64,000 nucleotides of DNA from Lysobacterales bacterium. Its GTDB lineage: Bacteria > Pseudomonadota > Gammaproteobacteria > Xanthomonadales > SZUA-36. This document shows, one piece after another, positions 46,363 to 56,993 of the stretch (position 1 is the first letter of the stretch; the number at the start of each line of letters is the position of its first letter). Position numbers and translations under genes: made by a program. Where the stretch lies: contig JABAAB010000070.1 in NCBI GenBank assembly GCA_014238945.1, positions 1-64,000 of the forward strand, read 5' to 3'. The notes beneath the pieces were generated by a model that saw nothing but the letters and a program-made list of their open reading frames with translations, was not told the DNA's origin and made no database searches.

Positions 46363-47232
46363 TCAGAGTGCGTAGACGAAAATGAACAGCCCCAACCAGA
46401 CCACGTCAACGAAATGCCAATACCAGGCAACTGCCTCAAATGCAAAGTGATGCTTGGGTTTAAAGTGCCCCTTTATACTGCGCACCAAAATGACGGTCAG
46501 CATGATGGCTCCCAAAGTCACATGCATGCCATGAAAACCCGTCAGCATAAAAAAAGTTGCGCCATAGATTCCGGAACCCAGCGTGAGACCCAGTTCGGTG
46601 TAAGCCTCCTTGTATTCTCCTACCTGAAAGACGAGGAAAATGAAGCCCAGCAGCACCGTAGCGGCCAGCCAGGTCACCAGTTCGCGGCGCTGGTCTTTTA
46701 TCAGCGCATGGTGAGCCAGGGTAATGGTTATCCCTGATGTCAACAGTATCAATGTGTTTATGAATGGTATGCCAAAGGCAGGAATGGTCTGAAATTCCCC
46801 ACCCAGGTTACCCGGACCGTTGGTTGGCCACATCGGCACGTAGCCCTGCCACAGCAACTCATTGGTCGATGCGCCGGTTCCGGATCCCCCCAGCCAGGGC
46901 ACTGAAAGCGCGCGCGCGTAAAACAATGCTCCAAACAATACTGCGAAAAACATCACTTCTGAATAAATAAACCAGGACATGCCCATGCGGAATGAACCGT
47001 CCACCTGGGCATTGTACAAACCAGCCTGGCTTTCGCGTATGACCTCTCCAAACCAGCCGAACAGCATGAAAATAATGGTGGCGAGCCCCAGCCAGAACGT
47101 CCACTGGGCCATTGCAGAACCGTTCATCCAGTTGGCCGCACTGGCCAGCATGATAATCATTCCGAGTGACCCCACCATTGGCCACTTTGTGTCGTGGGGT
47201 ACGTAATATGAGCCTTCAGCGTGTTGTGCCAT
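46363..47232 (-). CDS. ctaE: Cytochrome c oxidase subunit III
   Basis: 289 aa, GFHGMHVTLGAIML, EAVAWYWHFVDVVWLGLFIFVY. Confidence 0.97.
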   Translation of the reverse strand: MAQHAEGSYYVPHDTKWPMVGSLGMIIMLASAANWMNGSAMAQWTFWLGLATIIFMLFGWFGEVIRESQAGLYNAQVDGSFRMGMSWFIYSEVMFFAVLFGALFYARALSVPWLGGSGTGASTNELLWQGYVPMWPTNGPGNLGGEFQTIPAFGIPFINTLILLTSGITITLAHHALIKDQRRELVTWLAATVLLGFIFLVFQVGEYKEAYTELGLTLGSGIYGATFFMLTGFHGMHVTLGAIMLTVILVRSIKGHFKPKHHFAFEAVAWYWHFVDVVWLGLFIFVYAL

Positions 47233-47257
47233 GTTTCGTTCTCAATATCCCAAAGAT

Positions 47258-47809
47258 TTAATGATGCTGTGCCACATTGTCCGAGGGCTCATATCCCTGC
47301 CTGAAAAAGGTATAGGACAAGGTGATTTCCTGAATGTGATCTGGCAGATCCGGCTTGATGTAAAAATATACGGGCATTTCCCGGCTTTCGTTCGAATTCA
47401 GTATCTGTTCGGTAAAACAGAAACACTCGGTTTTTACAAAATAAAGACTGGCTTCGGCCGGAGACACGTTATAAGTAGCCTGACCGGTGATTGGGTCGTC
47501 TTCGGGGTTCATCGCGATATACAGTGCCTGAGTGGGTACTCCGAGTTGAACCATACTGGTTTTTTCTTTTGGCTGAAAAATCCACGGTAGCGAGGTATTG
47601 ATACTTGCATCAAAGCGAATCTGAACCACTCGGTCAGCAGCAACCGCCTCATGGTTGTTCTCCGATATCTGGATTGCGCGACCACCCAGTCCAGTGAGGT
47701 TGCAGAAAACGTCATACAAGGGCCACATTGCGAAGCCAAATCCAAACATGCCAACCGCGACCAGTGCCAGCCGTCTTACCGTCTTGCGGTTTGTTTGCTC
47801 AAGATCCAA
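47258..47809 (-). CDS. ctaG: Cytochrome c oxidase assembly protein CtaG/Cox11
   Basis: YDVFCNLTGLGG, KTECFCFTEQIL Cu motif; N-terminus placed at TTG 47809 (MDLEQTNRKTVRRLALVAVGMFGFGFA) because the upstream extension overlaps another small ORF. Confidence 0.88.
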   Translation of the reverse strand: MDLEQTNRKTVRRLALVAVGMFGFGFAMWPLYDVFCNLTGLGGRAIQISENNHEAVAADRVVQIRFDASINTSLPWIFQPKEKTSMVQLGVPTQALYIAMNPEDDPITGQATYNVSPAEASLYFVKTECFCFTEQILNSNESREMPVYFYIKPDLPDHIQEITLSYTFFRQGYEPSDNVAQHH

Positions 47810-47810
47810 T

Positions 47811-47942
47811 TCAACGTCCCAAAACAGTGGAGCCAATGAACGCTGCGAATATCGCAATGGCAACGCAGGCGAGAATCCAGGCGGTCTTCCTCGCCTGCTT
47901 TCGGTTGAGTTGCAGGTCGTTTCCGTTGTCATCTGTGCTCAT
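47811..47942 (-). CDS. Small single-TM protein between ctaD and cox11 (43 aa), absent from supplied ORF track
   Basis: MSTDDNGNDLQLNRKQARKTAWILACVAIAIFAAFIGSTVLGR*; starts 19 nt after the ctaD stop with GGGA upstream; stop 1 nt from proposed cox11 start; clear single TM helix. Confidence 0.75.
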   Translation of the reverse strand: MSTDDNGNDLQLNRKQARKTAWILACVAIAIFAAFIGSTVLGR

Positions 47943-47960
47943 GAGAATTCCCATCCGGAT

Positions 47961-49592
47961 TCACTCCGCGTGTTTGACCATATTCTGAGTCACATCCGGA
48001 GGAGTGGTGAAGCTGTGGTGTGGGGGAGGTGAACTAAGGGTCCATTCCAGCCCCCTGGATCCTGCCCAAACTGCTGATGTTGCCCTGACTTTGCTCTTGA
48101 ATATGCAGTGCAAAATCACACCTACAAAAATCAGCTGAGTTGCTGCGAAAGCAAATCCGCCAATTGATGAAATCATATTGAAGTCAGCGAATTGGGGTGA
48201 ATAATCCGGGATCCTGCGTGGCATGCCAGCCAGGCCAAGGTAATGCTGGGGGAAAAACAGAACATTGACAAAAACTGCAGACAACCAGAAATGTATCTTG
48301 CCCCACTTTTCCGAGTACATATTGCCAGAAAATTTGGGTAGCCAGAAATAGGTTGCTGCCATCAAGGCAAATACGGCACCCGGGACCAGGACATAATGGA
48401 AATGAGCAACGACAAAATAGGTGTCGTGGTACTGAAAATCCGCAGCCGTGATGGCCAGCATCAATCCGGATAATCCACCGATGGTGAACAGGACTACGAA
48501 ACCGATTGCGAATAACATCGGTGTTTCAAAGGTCATTGAACCTTGCCACATGGTACTGACCCAGTTAAATACTTTTACCCCGGTCGGAACGGAAATCAGC
48601 ATCGTGGCGTACATGAAAAACAACTCACCCTGTAATGGCATACCCACGGTGAACATGTGGTGGGCCCAAACAATAAACGACAGGAAGGCAATCGAGCCCG
48701 TGGCATATACCATCGACCCATATCCGAACAATGGCTTACGCGCAAAGGTTGGAAGTATTTCAGAAATCACACCAAAGGCCGGCAGGATCATGATATAGAC
48801 TTCCGGATGCCCGAAGAACCAGAATATATGCTGGAACAGGACCGGGTCACCACCACCCGCGGCGTTGAAAAAATTGGTACCAAAAAAGTGGTCTGTCAGC
48901 AGCATGGTCACCGCACCGGCAAGCACTGGCATCACCGCGATCAGCAGGTACGCCGTTATTAACCAGGTCCAGATAAACATGGGCATACGCAGCAGGGTCA
49001 TACCTGGTGCACGCATATTCAATATGGTCGCAATGATGTTGATCGACCCCATGATCGAGGAAATACCCATCATGTGTATGGCAAACACGACGAATGCGAA
49101 ATTCGTACCTGATTGCAATACCAGTGGAGGGTACAGAGTCCAGCCTGCAGCGGGTCCGCCCGAATCCATGAACAGGGTGGATATCAACATGGTAAAGGCA
49201 AAGGGCAGTATCCAGAAGCTCCAGTTGTTCAATCGAGGCAAGGCCATATCCGGTGCACCAATCATCATCGGGATCAGCCAGTTTGCAAAACCTACCCAGG
49301 CAGGCATTACGGCTCCGAAAACCATGACCAATGCATGCATGGTAGTCATCTGGTTAAAGAAGTCAGGCTCGACCAGTTGCAACCCCGGCATGAACAGTTC
49401 TGCCCGGATGATGATGGCCATGACACCACCCACCAGAAACATCAGCAATGACATGACCAGATACAGCGTGCCAATGTCCTTGTGATTGGTGGTGAAGACC
49501 CAGCGGTTCAGGAATCCCGTTGGCTTGTGGTCATGATCATCATGGTCTGCATGAGCAAGATGCTGTTCGTTATGGATAATATCGCTGCTCAT
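47961..49592 (-). CDS. ctaD: Cytochrome c oxidase subunit I
   Basis: 543 aa, [29 protein letters not shown]. Confidence 0.98.
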   Translation of the reverse strand: MSSDIIHNEQHLAHADHDDHDHKPTGFLNRWVFTTNHKDIGTLYLVMSLLMFLVGGVMAIIIRAELFMPGLQLVEPDFFNQMTTMHALVMVFGAVMPAWVGFANWLIPMMIGAPDMALPRLNNWSFWILPFAFTMLISTLFMDSGGPAAGWTLYPPLVLQSGTNFAFVVFAIHMMGISSIMGSINIIATILNMRAPGMTLLRMPMFIWTWLITAYLLIAVMPVLAGAVTMLLTDHFFGTNFFNAAGGGDPVLFQHIFWFFGHPEVYIMILPAFGVISEILPTFARKPLFGYGSMVYATGSIAFLSFIVWAHHMFTVGMPLQGELFFMYATMLISVPTGVKVFNWVSTMWQGSMTFETPMLFAIGFVVLFTIGGLSGLMLAITAADFQYHDTYFVVAHFHYVLVPGAVFALMAATYFWLPKFSGNMYSEKWGKIHFWLSAVFVNVLFFPQHYLGLAGMPRRIPDYSPQFADFNMISSIGGFAFAATQLIFVGVILHCIFKSKVRATSAVWAGSRGLEWTLSSPPPHHSFTTPPDVTQNMVKHAE

Positions 49593-50773
49593 GGTGCTGC
49601 TTCCTGTTGCGAACCCTGTTGCTTCATATTTGCGATGGTCATCGGTTGCACGACATCACCGGTGTTGTTACCAAACGCGTTGCGGGTATAGGTCAAGACG
49701 GCGGCAATGTCGGTTACCACGAGTTTATCGCGCCAACCGCTCATCGCGGTTCCATCGCGGCCGTTCATGACCAGGTCGAGATGTGCATCGACAGGCCCGG
49801 TGGCAATCTCGCTTCCAGCCAATGCTGGAAATGCAGGCAAAAGGCCCTGACCGGCGGGCTGGTGACAGGTTGCGCATGCAGATTCGTATACTTCCTGGCC
49901 GTGCTGCATCAATTCCTGTCGGGTCCAAAGACGGTTCAGTTCCTGTTCCTGATCCCTGGATTCAGCCAGCTTCGACGCGATCCAGGACTCGAAATCAGCC
50001 TCACTCAGGGCTCGCACCACTATGGGCATAAAACCATGATCCTTGCCACACAGCTCTGCACATTGACCACGGTAGGTGCCGGGTGTTTTGATATTGGTCC
50101 AGGCTTCATTTACAAAACCAGGTATGGCGTCGCGCTTCCAGCCAAGATCGGGTACCCACCATGAGTGAATGACATCATCAGCGGTGATAAGAAATTTTAT
50201 TTTTCTGTTTACCGGTAGCACCAGTGGGTGATCCACGTCCAACAGGTAGTTATCGATGCTGCGGGGGTCAACGCCTGAATTCAGTTGACGTGCTGCATTG
50301 GATGCGGAGTCAAGACTGGAAATAAAACCAAGGTCATGATCGAGATACTCATATTTCCAGCGCCATTGAAACCCCGTGACTTTTATTGTCATCTCGGAGC
50401 CCGAGGAGTCTTCCATACGTACCAGTGCCAGTGTCGCAGGCAGAGACATGCCAACCAGGATCAGAACGGGAATAACGGTCCAGATGATCTCTGCGCGAGT
50501 TGAGTGACTAAATTTTGCAGCCTTATAGCCACGCGATTTTCGATGCAACACGATGGACGTGAACATGGCCGTAAATACACAAATACCTATGATCACGCAT
50601 ATCCACAGAACGATCATGTGCAATTCATAGTGATCAACACTTTGTGATGTTACGCCTTGCGGCATATTGATCTCGTTACCCGTCATGGCAGGGGCCACCA
50701 ATAGCAACCAGGTCGCGGCTGATACTGCCGCGAATACGGCCAGGCCAACGATGACGATATTTTCCTTTCTCAT
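49589..50773 (-). CDS. ctaC: Cytochrome c oxidase subunit II with C-terminal cytochrome c domain (caa3-like)
   Basis: CuA motif [14 protein letters not shown] plus CATCH heme motif in C-terminal ~100 aa. Confidence 0.96.
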   Translation of the reverse strand: MRKENIVIVGLAVFAAVSAATWLLLVAPAMTGNEINMPQGVTSQSVDHYELHMIVLWICVIIGICVFTAMFTSIVLHRKSRGYKAAKFSHSTRAEIIWTVIPVLILVGMSLPATLALVRMEDSSGSEMTIKVTGFQWRWKYEYLDHDLGFISSLDSASNAARQLNSGVDPRSIDNYLLDVDHPLVLPVNRKIKFLITADDVIHSWWVPDLGWKRDAIPGFVNEAWTNIKTPGTYRGQCAELCGKDHGFMPIVVRALSEADFESWIASKLAESRDQEQELNRLWTRQELMQHGQEVYESACATCHQPAGQGLLPAFPALAGSEIATGPVDAHLDLVMNGRDGTAMSGWRDKLVVTDIAAVLTYTRNAFGNNTGDVVQPMTIANMKQQGSQQEAAP

Positions 50774-51150
50774 TAAAACCTGAGCCTCAATATTAATATA
50801 ACTTTAGTTATGCTGATTTGCGTCTTTGCGGCAGTGCTGACCGTCGATCTTTGGTATCAAAACTTGTCCGACCATACAGCCTGGATTTGTACAATCCATA
50901 GCGTAACTGGGACATGGCTCATTTGTGTACCGTAACCGAAAAACGTAAACAGATAATTGTAACTTTCTTGACAATGTGTGGGCAAGGATTTGCATTGCTT
51001 CTTCAACAACAATCGAATCAAATACGGATCGGCGCAAAATTCGCTGCTTCGGTGCTTGGTGTTTTGGCCGTTGATGACTAAACTTACTGTCCCTGTTCCA
51101 CCGTCGACAGTACCAGGACAGTATCCAATGAATATCAGGCAGACACCAAT

Positions 51151-54100
51151 TTGACGGCCAACGCTGAACATCCAGTATTTCTGCGCCCGAATCCTGGCGA
51201 CAACGATCCACTACGTGACGACATAAATCGTCTGTACCATGCCGATGAGGCCGAAGTAATCAATTGGCTGGTTGCTTCCATCGGTCTGGACGAAGAGGCC
51301 CGAAGCAGGATAAACCTTGCTGCGCAAAACCTGGTGTTGAAGGTCAGAGCAAGCAAACACGAGCAAGGTGTGCTCGAGGCGTTTATGCAGGAATATGACC
51401 TGTCTTCCGAAGAAGGTGTGGTGTTGATGTGCCTCGCTGAAGCATTGTTGAGGATACCGGACGACGAAACCGCGGAAAAACTGATCGCGGACAAGCTCGC
51501 AGGTGCGGATTGGGAATCCCATTTGGGTCTGAGTTCATCCATCCTTGTAAATGCTGGTACCTGGGGTCTGATGCTAACCGGGAAACTGGTGCAACTGGGT
51601 TACAAGACCCAGAAAAGTGTGGGCAATGCCATTGCCAGACTGGTCAATCGAAGTGGTGAACCGATGGTCCGCACGGCCATTCGCCAGTCAATGAAAATTA
51701 TGGGTTTTCAGTTTGTAATGGGTAGAAATATCGATGAGGCGATGGATCGTGCTGAGAATAAGAAAAACCGGGACTATCGGTTCTCATTCGACATGTTGGG
51801 TGAAGCGGCTCTCACCGGTCCGGATGCAGAGCGGTATTTCCAGTCCTATAAGTCCGCAATCGAATCGATCGGCCGAAGAAATACCTGCGATGACATTTTT
51901 TCTGCAGCGAGTATTTCAGTAAAATTATCCGCACTGCATCCACGCTATGAATTTACCCAGCGTGATCGTGTAATCACAGAGTTGACGTTGAAACTTTCGG
52001 AATTGGCACATTTGGCCAAGACCTGCAATATTGCCCTGACCATTGATGCTGAAGAAGCGGACCGTTTGTTACTCGCGCTTGATGTTTTCGCCGTTGTACT
52101 CAAAGACAAGGGGCTCGTGGGTTGGGATGGATTGGGGATCGTAGTCCAGGCCTATCAGAAAATGGCGGGCGGTGTCATTACAATGCTGGAAGCACTCTCC
52201 AGTGAGACTGGTCACAGAATACCAGTCAGGCTGGTGAAGGGCGCTTATTGGGATACCGAGATCAAACACGCTCAGGTGGAGGGTTTCGATGGTTACCCGG
52301 TATTTACACGCAAGGCCAATACCGATGTTTCCTATATAGCCTGCGCTCGACTTCTGCTGCAAAAACGCCAGGCATTTTATCCACAGTTTGCTTCCCACAA
52401 TGCACACACCATTGCGACGGTGTTGGAATTGGCTGGCAATCGTCTGGACTATGAGTTTCAACGTCTGCACGGCATGGGTGAAGACCTGTACGCGGAGGTT
52501 CTCAAGCAGGAAGGGCACTGTTCTTGCCGTGTTTATGCACCGGTAGGCAGTCACGAGGACCTGTTGCCCTACCTGGTCAGACGCTTGCTTGAAAACGGTG
52601 CGAATACGTCGTTCGTTAACCGCATTATGGACGAGAAGCTTCCGGTTGAGAAAGTGGCTGAGGATCCGCTTGAAATCGTTGGGGCAACCAGTCCGGTTGC
52701 ACATCCGTCTATTCCATTACCGGCTGCTTTGTATGGTGACGAAAGACGCAACTCGCGCGGGGTGAACCTCGCGAACGATACACTTTTGGATGATTTGGCC
52801 AGTAGCATGCAGGTTTTTGCTGAATCCTGCAGTGATGTGGAACCATTGCTTGCCAGTCGGTCAGGCAGGAAATCAACTACGGGTTTGGTGGTCGAGCCCA
52901 TTGCGGATACGGACCCCACCTATCCTCAATCTGTAGTAGCCCGTGTTCGCCATACCAATGAATCGGAACTGAATGCGGCTGTCATTGCTGCACGGGACTT
53001 TGCCAGTGAGTGGGAGGCCACGCCGGTTGATGAGCGTGCCGGCGCACTGGAGCGTGCGGCAGATATGCTGGAACAACAGTTACCCGAATTCATGAGCCTG
53101 TGTGCCCGGGAAGCCGGCAAAACGGTTAATGATGCCATTGCCGAGGTGCGGGAGGCAGCGGACTTTTGCCGTTATTACGCCACCAGGGCACGGCAACAGT
53201 TTTCTTCACCACAGGTACTCGACGGTCCGACGGGTGAACACAATGAATTATCACTACACGGCCGTGGCGTTTTTGTTTGCATCAGCCCATGGAATTTTCC
53301 GTTGGCGATATTCATGGGGCAGGTTTGTGCAGCACTGGTTTCGGGTAATACGGTGTTGGCCAAACCCGCAGAACAGACCCCGTTAATTGCATTTCGGGCT
53401 ACTCAGATTCTGCACCAGGCAGGCATACCGCGAAATGCATTGCAGTTGTTGCCCGGGGATGGTGCAGGAGTGGGTGCGGGACTGACAAAGAATCCACAGA
53501 TCGACGGGGTAGCATTTACGGGTTCAACGCAGACGGCGAAAACCATCAACCTGTCATTGGCAGCCAGGGATGCACCCCTGGCCGTGCTGATTGCAGAAAC
53601 CGGCGGGCAAAATGTCATGCTTGTTGACAGTTCGGCCTTACCTGAACAGGTTGTCAGCGACGTTATAGGCAGTGCCTTCACCAGTGCGGGCCAACGTTGT
53701 TCTGCACTACGGGTATTGTATTTGCAGGAGGATGTGGCAGACAAAATTGAACACATGCTCGCGGGTGCGATGCAGGAACTGGTGGTGGGTGATCCGAGAA
53801 AATTGAGCACCGATATTGGCCCGGTGATCGATTCCCAGGCACTGGAAGTACTCAAAGCCCACGCAACACGGATGGAGAAAGAGGGACGGTTGATCGCCAG
53901 GGTACCCGTTGATCCCGACCTGTCAGGACACTTTTTCGCGCCCTGCGCCTATGCGATTGAATCCATTGAGCAATTACACACTGAAGTGTTTGGACCTGTG
54001 TTGCACGTGATCCGCTACCGGGCGCAGGAACTGAACCAGGTTATTGCCGCCGTAAACAATACCGGCTATGGTTTGACACTGGGTGTGCACAGCCGTATCG

Positions 54101-54333
54101 AATTGACACAAAAACAAATCACCACGCGTGCCAGAGTGGGTAATTGCTATATTAATCGCACCATGACCGGCGCGGTGGTGGGTGTACAACCTTTTGGTGG
54201 AGAAAGATTGTCGGGGACCGGGCCCAAGGCGGGTGGCCCGCATTACCTGTCAGGTTTTGCCACTGAGCGTACATTGACCGTGAACACGGCAGCGGTTGGT
54301 GGCAATGCGGGTTTGCTGGGGTTGGGCGAGTAA
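51151..54333 (+). CDS. putA: Bifunctional proline dehydrogenase / P5C dehydrogenase (TTG start)
   Basis: 1060 aa; [55 protein letters not shown]; no N-terminal RHH domain. Confidence 0.95.
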   Translation: MTANAEHPVFLRPNPGDNDPLRDDINRLYHADEAEVINWLVASIGLDEEARSRINLAAQNLVLKVRASKHEQGVLEAFMQEYDLSSEEGVVLMCLAEALLRIPDDETAEKLIADKLAGADWESHLGLSSSILVNAGTWGLMLTGKLVQLGYKTQKSVGNAIARLVNRSGEPMVRTAIRQSMKIMGFQFVMGRNIDEAMDRAENKKNRDYRFSFDMLGEAALTGPDAERYFQSYKSAIESIGRRNTCDDIFSAASISVKLSALHPRYEFTQRDRVITELTLKLSELAHLAKTCNIALTIDAEEADRLLLALDVFAVVLKDKGLVGWDGLGIVVQAYQKMAGGVITMLEALSSETGHRIPVRLVKGAYWDTEIKHAQVEGFDGYPVFTRKANTDVSYIACARLLLQKRQAFYPQFASHNAHTIATVLELAGNRLDYEFQRLHGMGEDLYAEVLKQEGHCSCRVYAPVGSHEDLLPYLVRRLLENGANTSFVNRIMDEKLPVEKVAEDPLEIVGATSPVAHPSIPLPAALYGDERRNSRGVNLANDTLLDDLASSMQVFAESCSDVEPLLASRSGRKSTTGLVVEPIADTDPTYPQSVVARVRHTNESELNAAVIAARDFASEWEATPVDERAGALERAADMLEQQLPEFMSLCAREAGKTVNDAIAEVREAADFCRYYATRARQQFSSPQVLDGPTGEHNELSLHGRGVFVCISPWNFPLAIFMGQVCAALVSGNTVLAKPAEQTPLIAFRATQILHQAGIPRNALQLLPGDGAGVGAGLTKNPQIDGVAFTGSTQTAKTINLSLAARDAPLAVLIAETGGQNVMLVDSSALPEQVVSDVIGSAFTSAGQRCSALRVLYLQEDVADKIEHMLAGAMQELVVGDPRKLSTDIGPVIDSQALEVLKAHATRMEKEGRLIARVPVDPDLSGHFFAPCAYAIESIEQLHTEVFGPVLHVIRYRAQELNQVIAAVNNTGYGLTLGVHSRIELTQKQITTRARVGNCYINRTMTGAVVGVQPFGGERLSGTGPKAGGPHYLSGFATERTLTVNTAAVGGNAGLLGLGE

Positions 54334-54390
54334 ACTGATGGAATCCGGATATTCTTGTTGCGACCAGAACGGTTGTTGAGGGCCTGAGTT

Positions 54391-56043
54391 ATGTACTTAC
54401 GTTACTTTGGTCTCAATGAAGCTCCGTTTTCAATCACACCTGATCCGGCATTTGTATTTCTGAGTCCGCGTCACCGGGACGCTCTGGCACACCTGATGTA
54501 TGGTATTGGCAAGGGTGGCAGTGGTGGTTTTGTCCAGCTAACCGGAGAAGTCGGCACCGGAAAAACCACGCTTTGCCGTTGTCTGCTTGAGCAGGTCCCT
54601 GATAACACCCGTATTGCACTTTTACTCAACCCGCTGGTATCACCACGTGAATTGCTGGCCGCCATATCCGAAGAACTGGGGATTGATGTCCGTGACACAC
54701 AGGACAGTTCCCGCTTGCTGGTTGACAATCTAAATCAATATTTACTCGGTGCACATCAACGTGGAGAGCGTGTTGTCATAGTAATCGATGAGGCTCAAAA
54801 CCTGAGTCCCGAAGCCCTCGAGCAGGTACGATTACTGACAAATCTTGAAACAAGCAAGGAGAAATTACTTCAAATTGTGTTGCTGGGGCAACCCGAATTG
54901 CGGGAATTGCTGCAACGCCGCAGTTTACGGCAACTGGCCCAGCGAATTACGGCCCGTTACCACCTGAGTCCTTTGGGGCACAGTGATACACACCTGTATG
55001 TTCGTCACCGGATGCAGGTCGCTGGCGCACAACGAAACCCGTTTCGACGCACTGCCATGAACGCGCTTTATCAACGTTCCCAGGGTATACCGAGATTGAT
55101 TAATATCATTGCGGACCGGTCGTTGGTTTCGGCATTTGCCAAGGAACGCGCCGAGGTCAATGCAGCGATGGTGCATGAGGCTGCCAATGAGGTGCAATTG
55201 GGTGAAAGGCAAATGCGGCGTAATCGCTGGCCATGGATCCTGGCGGCGGCGGCCCTCTCTGCCCTGGCAATCAGCATTTTTGTTCCGTTCCAACTGTCCG
55301 GAGAGCCGGAAGCCGAACCTGTGGTAAATCCTGAGACCACGGATGTCGCAACTCAGACCGGAACCCCGGCTGAGGAGATAAGCTCAGAGCAAAACCCGGT
55401 TGCAAATTTCTCTGCCAATACACCCCGCCAAATTTCGTTGCCGAGCTTGTTGGATTCGGACTGGCTGGATGCTCACCAGTCACAAGCGTGGCAGGGGCTC
55501 GCAGATGTTTGGCACGACAGCGGTGCCGCGTTGGCAATTCAGGCGGCCTGCGATGGAGACAACAGCCGTGGTTACGCCTGTTTGAGAGATCAGGGCAGTT
55601 GGTCAAAAATAGAGCGATTGGGGTTACCGGTGGTGCTGATATTGCAGGGGGAGTATCCTTCATTTCTGCTCTTGTTGGGTATGGCCGAAGGACGTTTACT
55701 GGTTGGCACTGCCACACAAAATATGACCGTTGCGAGGCAAGCGGTTGAGTCACGTTGGCTTGGCGCCTATCTCGCAGCCTGGCCCCAGGCACCTGGTTGG
55801 CCTTCTGTGGTAGCCAGGGGTGACAGTGGCTCTGCGGTGACAACCATAATTGAAATGGCGGCCCGTGTGGATATGCCTTACCATGGTGGACAGGTGTTTG
55901 ATGCCGCATTTGAGCGTTGGCTGAGGAGCTTCCAACTCCGCAATGGTCTGGATGCAGATGGCATCGTAGGCCGTAATACACTTCTTCACTTGATGACAGC
56001 TTCAATTGAGGACCCACAACTCCTGACAAGTTGGGAACAATAA
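54391..56043 (+). CDS. gspA: ExeA/GspA-type AAA ATPase with C-terminal peptidoglycan-binding-like domain
   Basis: MYLRYFGLNEAPFSITPDPAFVFLS, GEVGTGKTTLCR, VIDEAQNLS; TM at ~280; FERWLRSFQLRNGLDADGIVGRNTLLHL. Confidence 0.92.
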   Translation: MYLRYFGLNEAPFSITPDPAFVFLSPRHRDALAHLMYGIGKGGSGGFVQLTGEVGTGKTTLCRCLLEQVPDNTRIALLLNPLVSPRELLAAISEELGIDVRDTQDSSRLLVDNLNQYLLGAHQRGERVVIVIDEAQNLSPEALEQVRLLTNLETSKEKLLQIVLLGQPELRELLQRRSLRQLAQRITARYHLSPLGHSDTHLYVRHRMQVAGAQRNPFRRTAMNALYQRSQGIPRLINIIADRSLVSAFAKERAEVNAAMVHEAANEVQLGERQMRRNRWPWILAAAALSALAISIFVPFQLSGEPEAEPVVNPETTDVATQTGTPAEEISSEQNPVANFSANTPRQISLPSLLDSDWLDAHQSQAWQGLADVWHDSGAALAIQAACDGDNSRGYACLRDQGSWSKIERLGLPVVLILQGEYPSFLLLLGMAEGRLLVGTATQNMTVARQAVESRWLGAYLAAWPQAPGWPSVVARGDSGSAVTTIIEMAARVDMPYHGGQVFDAAFERWLRSFQLRNGLDADGIVGRNTLLHLMTASIEDPQLLTSWEQ

Positions 56044-56114
56044 AAGATTTATGGGCGATATTAACCTGTTCGATACCAGACATCTGATTCAGAACAATAA
56101 AAGGAACTCCTTCG

Positions 56115-56915
56115 GTGTCGATCCTGCTTGATGCACTTCGAAAGTCAGAACGGAGTCAAAAACCGATAGTAACCCCTGACATTCATTCGTCCGCCCCGTC
56201 AGACCCGGCTTCAAACCCACTTAACATCTGGTTGCTGGCGATTCTGCTGGTGATGGCGCTGGTGACCAGTGGCTGGATTGTATGGCGCCAGTACCAACCC
56301 GAGACCGATGCTTATCAACCACCGGTGTCACTTCCTTCCGAGGGTGTACGCACACAGACTGACGATACAGATTCGCCCGGCGGATTGACAGGCAATGAGA
56401 ACGCCAGCGTTGAGCCGGCGGCAGCAACTGTGCCGGACATTAATTCGCTAAGCAGACCAAGAACACCGGTAGAGACTTATCAAAGTTCAACCGGAGACAG
56501 TGGTTCCACAGACGCAATATCAGCCGCTTCAAGCGGCTCAGGATCTGCCGAACAGACCCAAGCAAAAAAATGGAGTTCAAATACCGACGATTCCTACTCA
56601 GACCCGACACCAGTAAAGCAACAAAACGCACCGGCTTCAAACGCAAAAGCGCGCGCTCCTGAGAGTATCTTGTCACCACCTCAAATTCCGGCTCCGATCG
56701 GTTTCTGGGAATTACCGGATTCAGTACGCGATCAGGTACCGGAAATCAAATTCAGCGTATTGGTGTATGCCCGCGACCCGTCCGACCGGTTCGTATTAAT
56801 CAATGGTGAGCGTTTGTCAGAAGGTGACACCTACATGCCCGGACTCATTGTTGAAGAGATTCGCCGTGATGGTGTCATATTCAGTTACCGACTTTACCGG
56901 TTCCTGATTGAATGA
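56115..56915 (+). CDS. gspB: GspB-like general secretion pathway protein B
   Basis: MSILLDALRKSERSQ N-terminus, one TM, C-term PEIKFSVLVYARDPSDRFVLINGERLSEGD; GTG start. Confidence 0.88.
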   Translation: MSILLDALRKSERSQKPIVTPDIHSSAPSDPASNPLNIWLLAILLVMALVTSGWIVWRQYQPETDAYQPPVSLPSEGVRTQTDDTDSPGGLTGNENASVEPAAATVPDINSLSRPRTPVETYQSSTGDSGSTDAISAASSGSGSAEQTQAKKWSSNTDDSYSDPTPVKQQNAPASNAKARAPESILSPPQIPAPIGFWELPDSVRDQVPEIKFSVLVYARDPSDRFVLINGERLSEGDTYMPGLIVEEIRRDGVIFSYRLYRFLIE

Positions 56916-56993
56916 TAGTCCCCGGACAGAATTTTCAAGTTTGAGTACAGATTTGCACACAAATCGGAACGGTTTTATTTCACATTCTGCGAC

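Noticed and set aside
47811-47932. Cox11 N-terminal extension MTTETTCNSTESRRGRPPGFSPALPLRYSQRSLAPLFWDV
   Set aside because: Overlaps the better-supported 43-aa TM ORF out of frame and does not look like a Cox11 N-terminus
48865-49485. 206-aa plus-strand ORF
   Set aside because: Antisense to ctaD; translated sequence is a low-complexity shadow of membrane codons
49607-50164. 185-aa plus-strand ORF
   Set aside because: Antisense to ctaC
50804-51211. 135-aa minus-strand ORF in the ctaC-putA intergenic region (also 50857-51171)
   Set aside because: Overlaps the putA start and the repeat elements, no convincing RBS or motifs; more likely non-coding intergenic DNA
52069-52704. 211-aa minus-strand ORF
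   Set aside because: Antisense to putA PRODH domain
55271-56083. 270-aa minus-strand ORF
   Set aside because: Antisense to gspA; no recognisable motif and Cys/Pro/Arg-rich shadow composition
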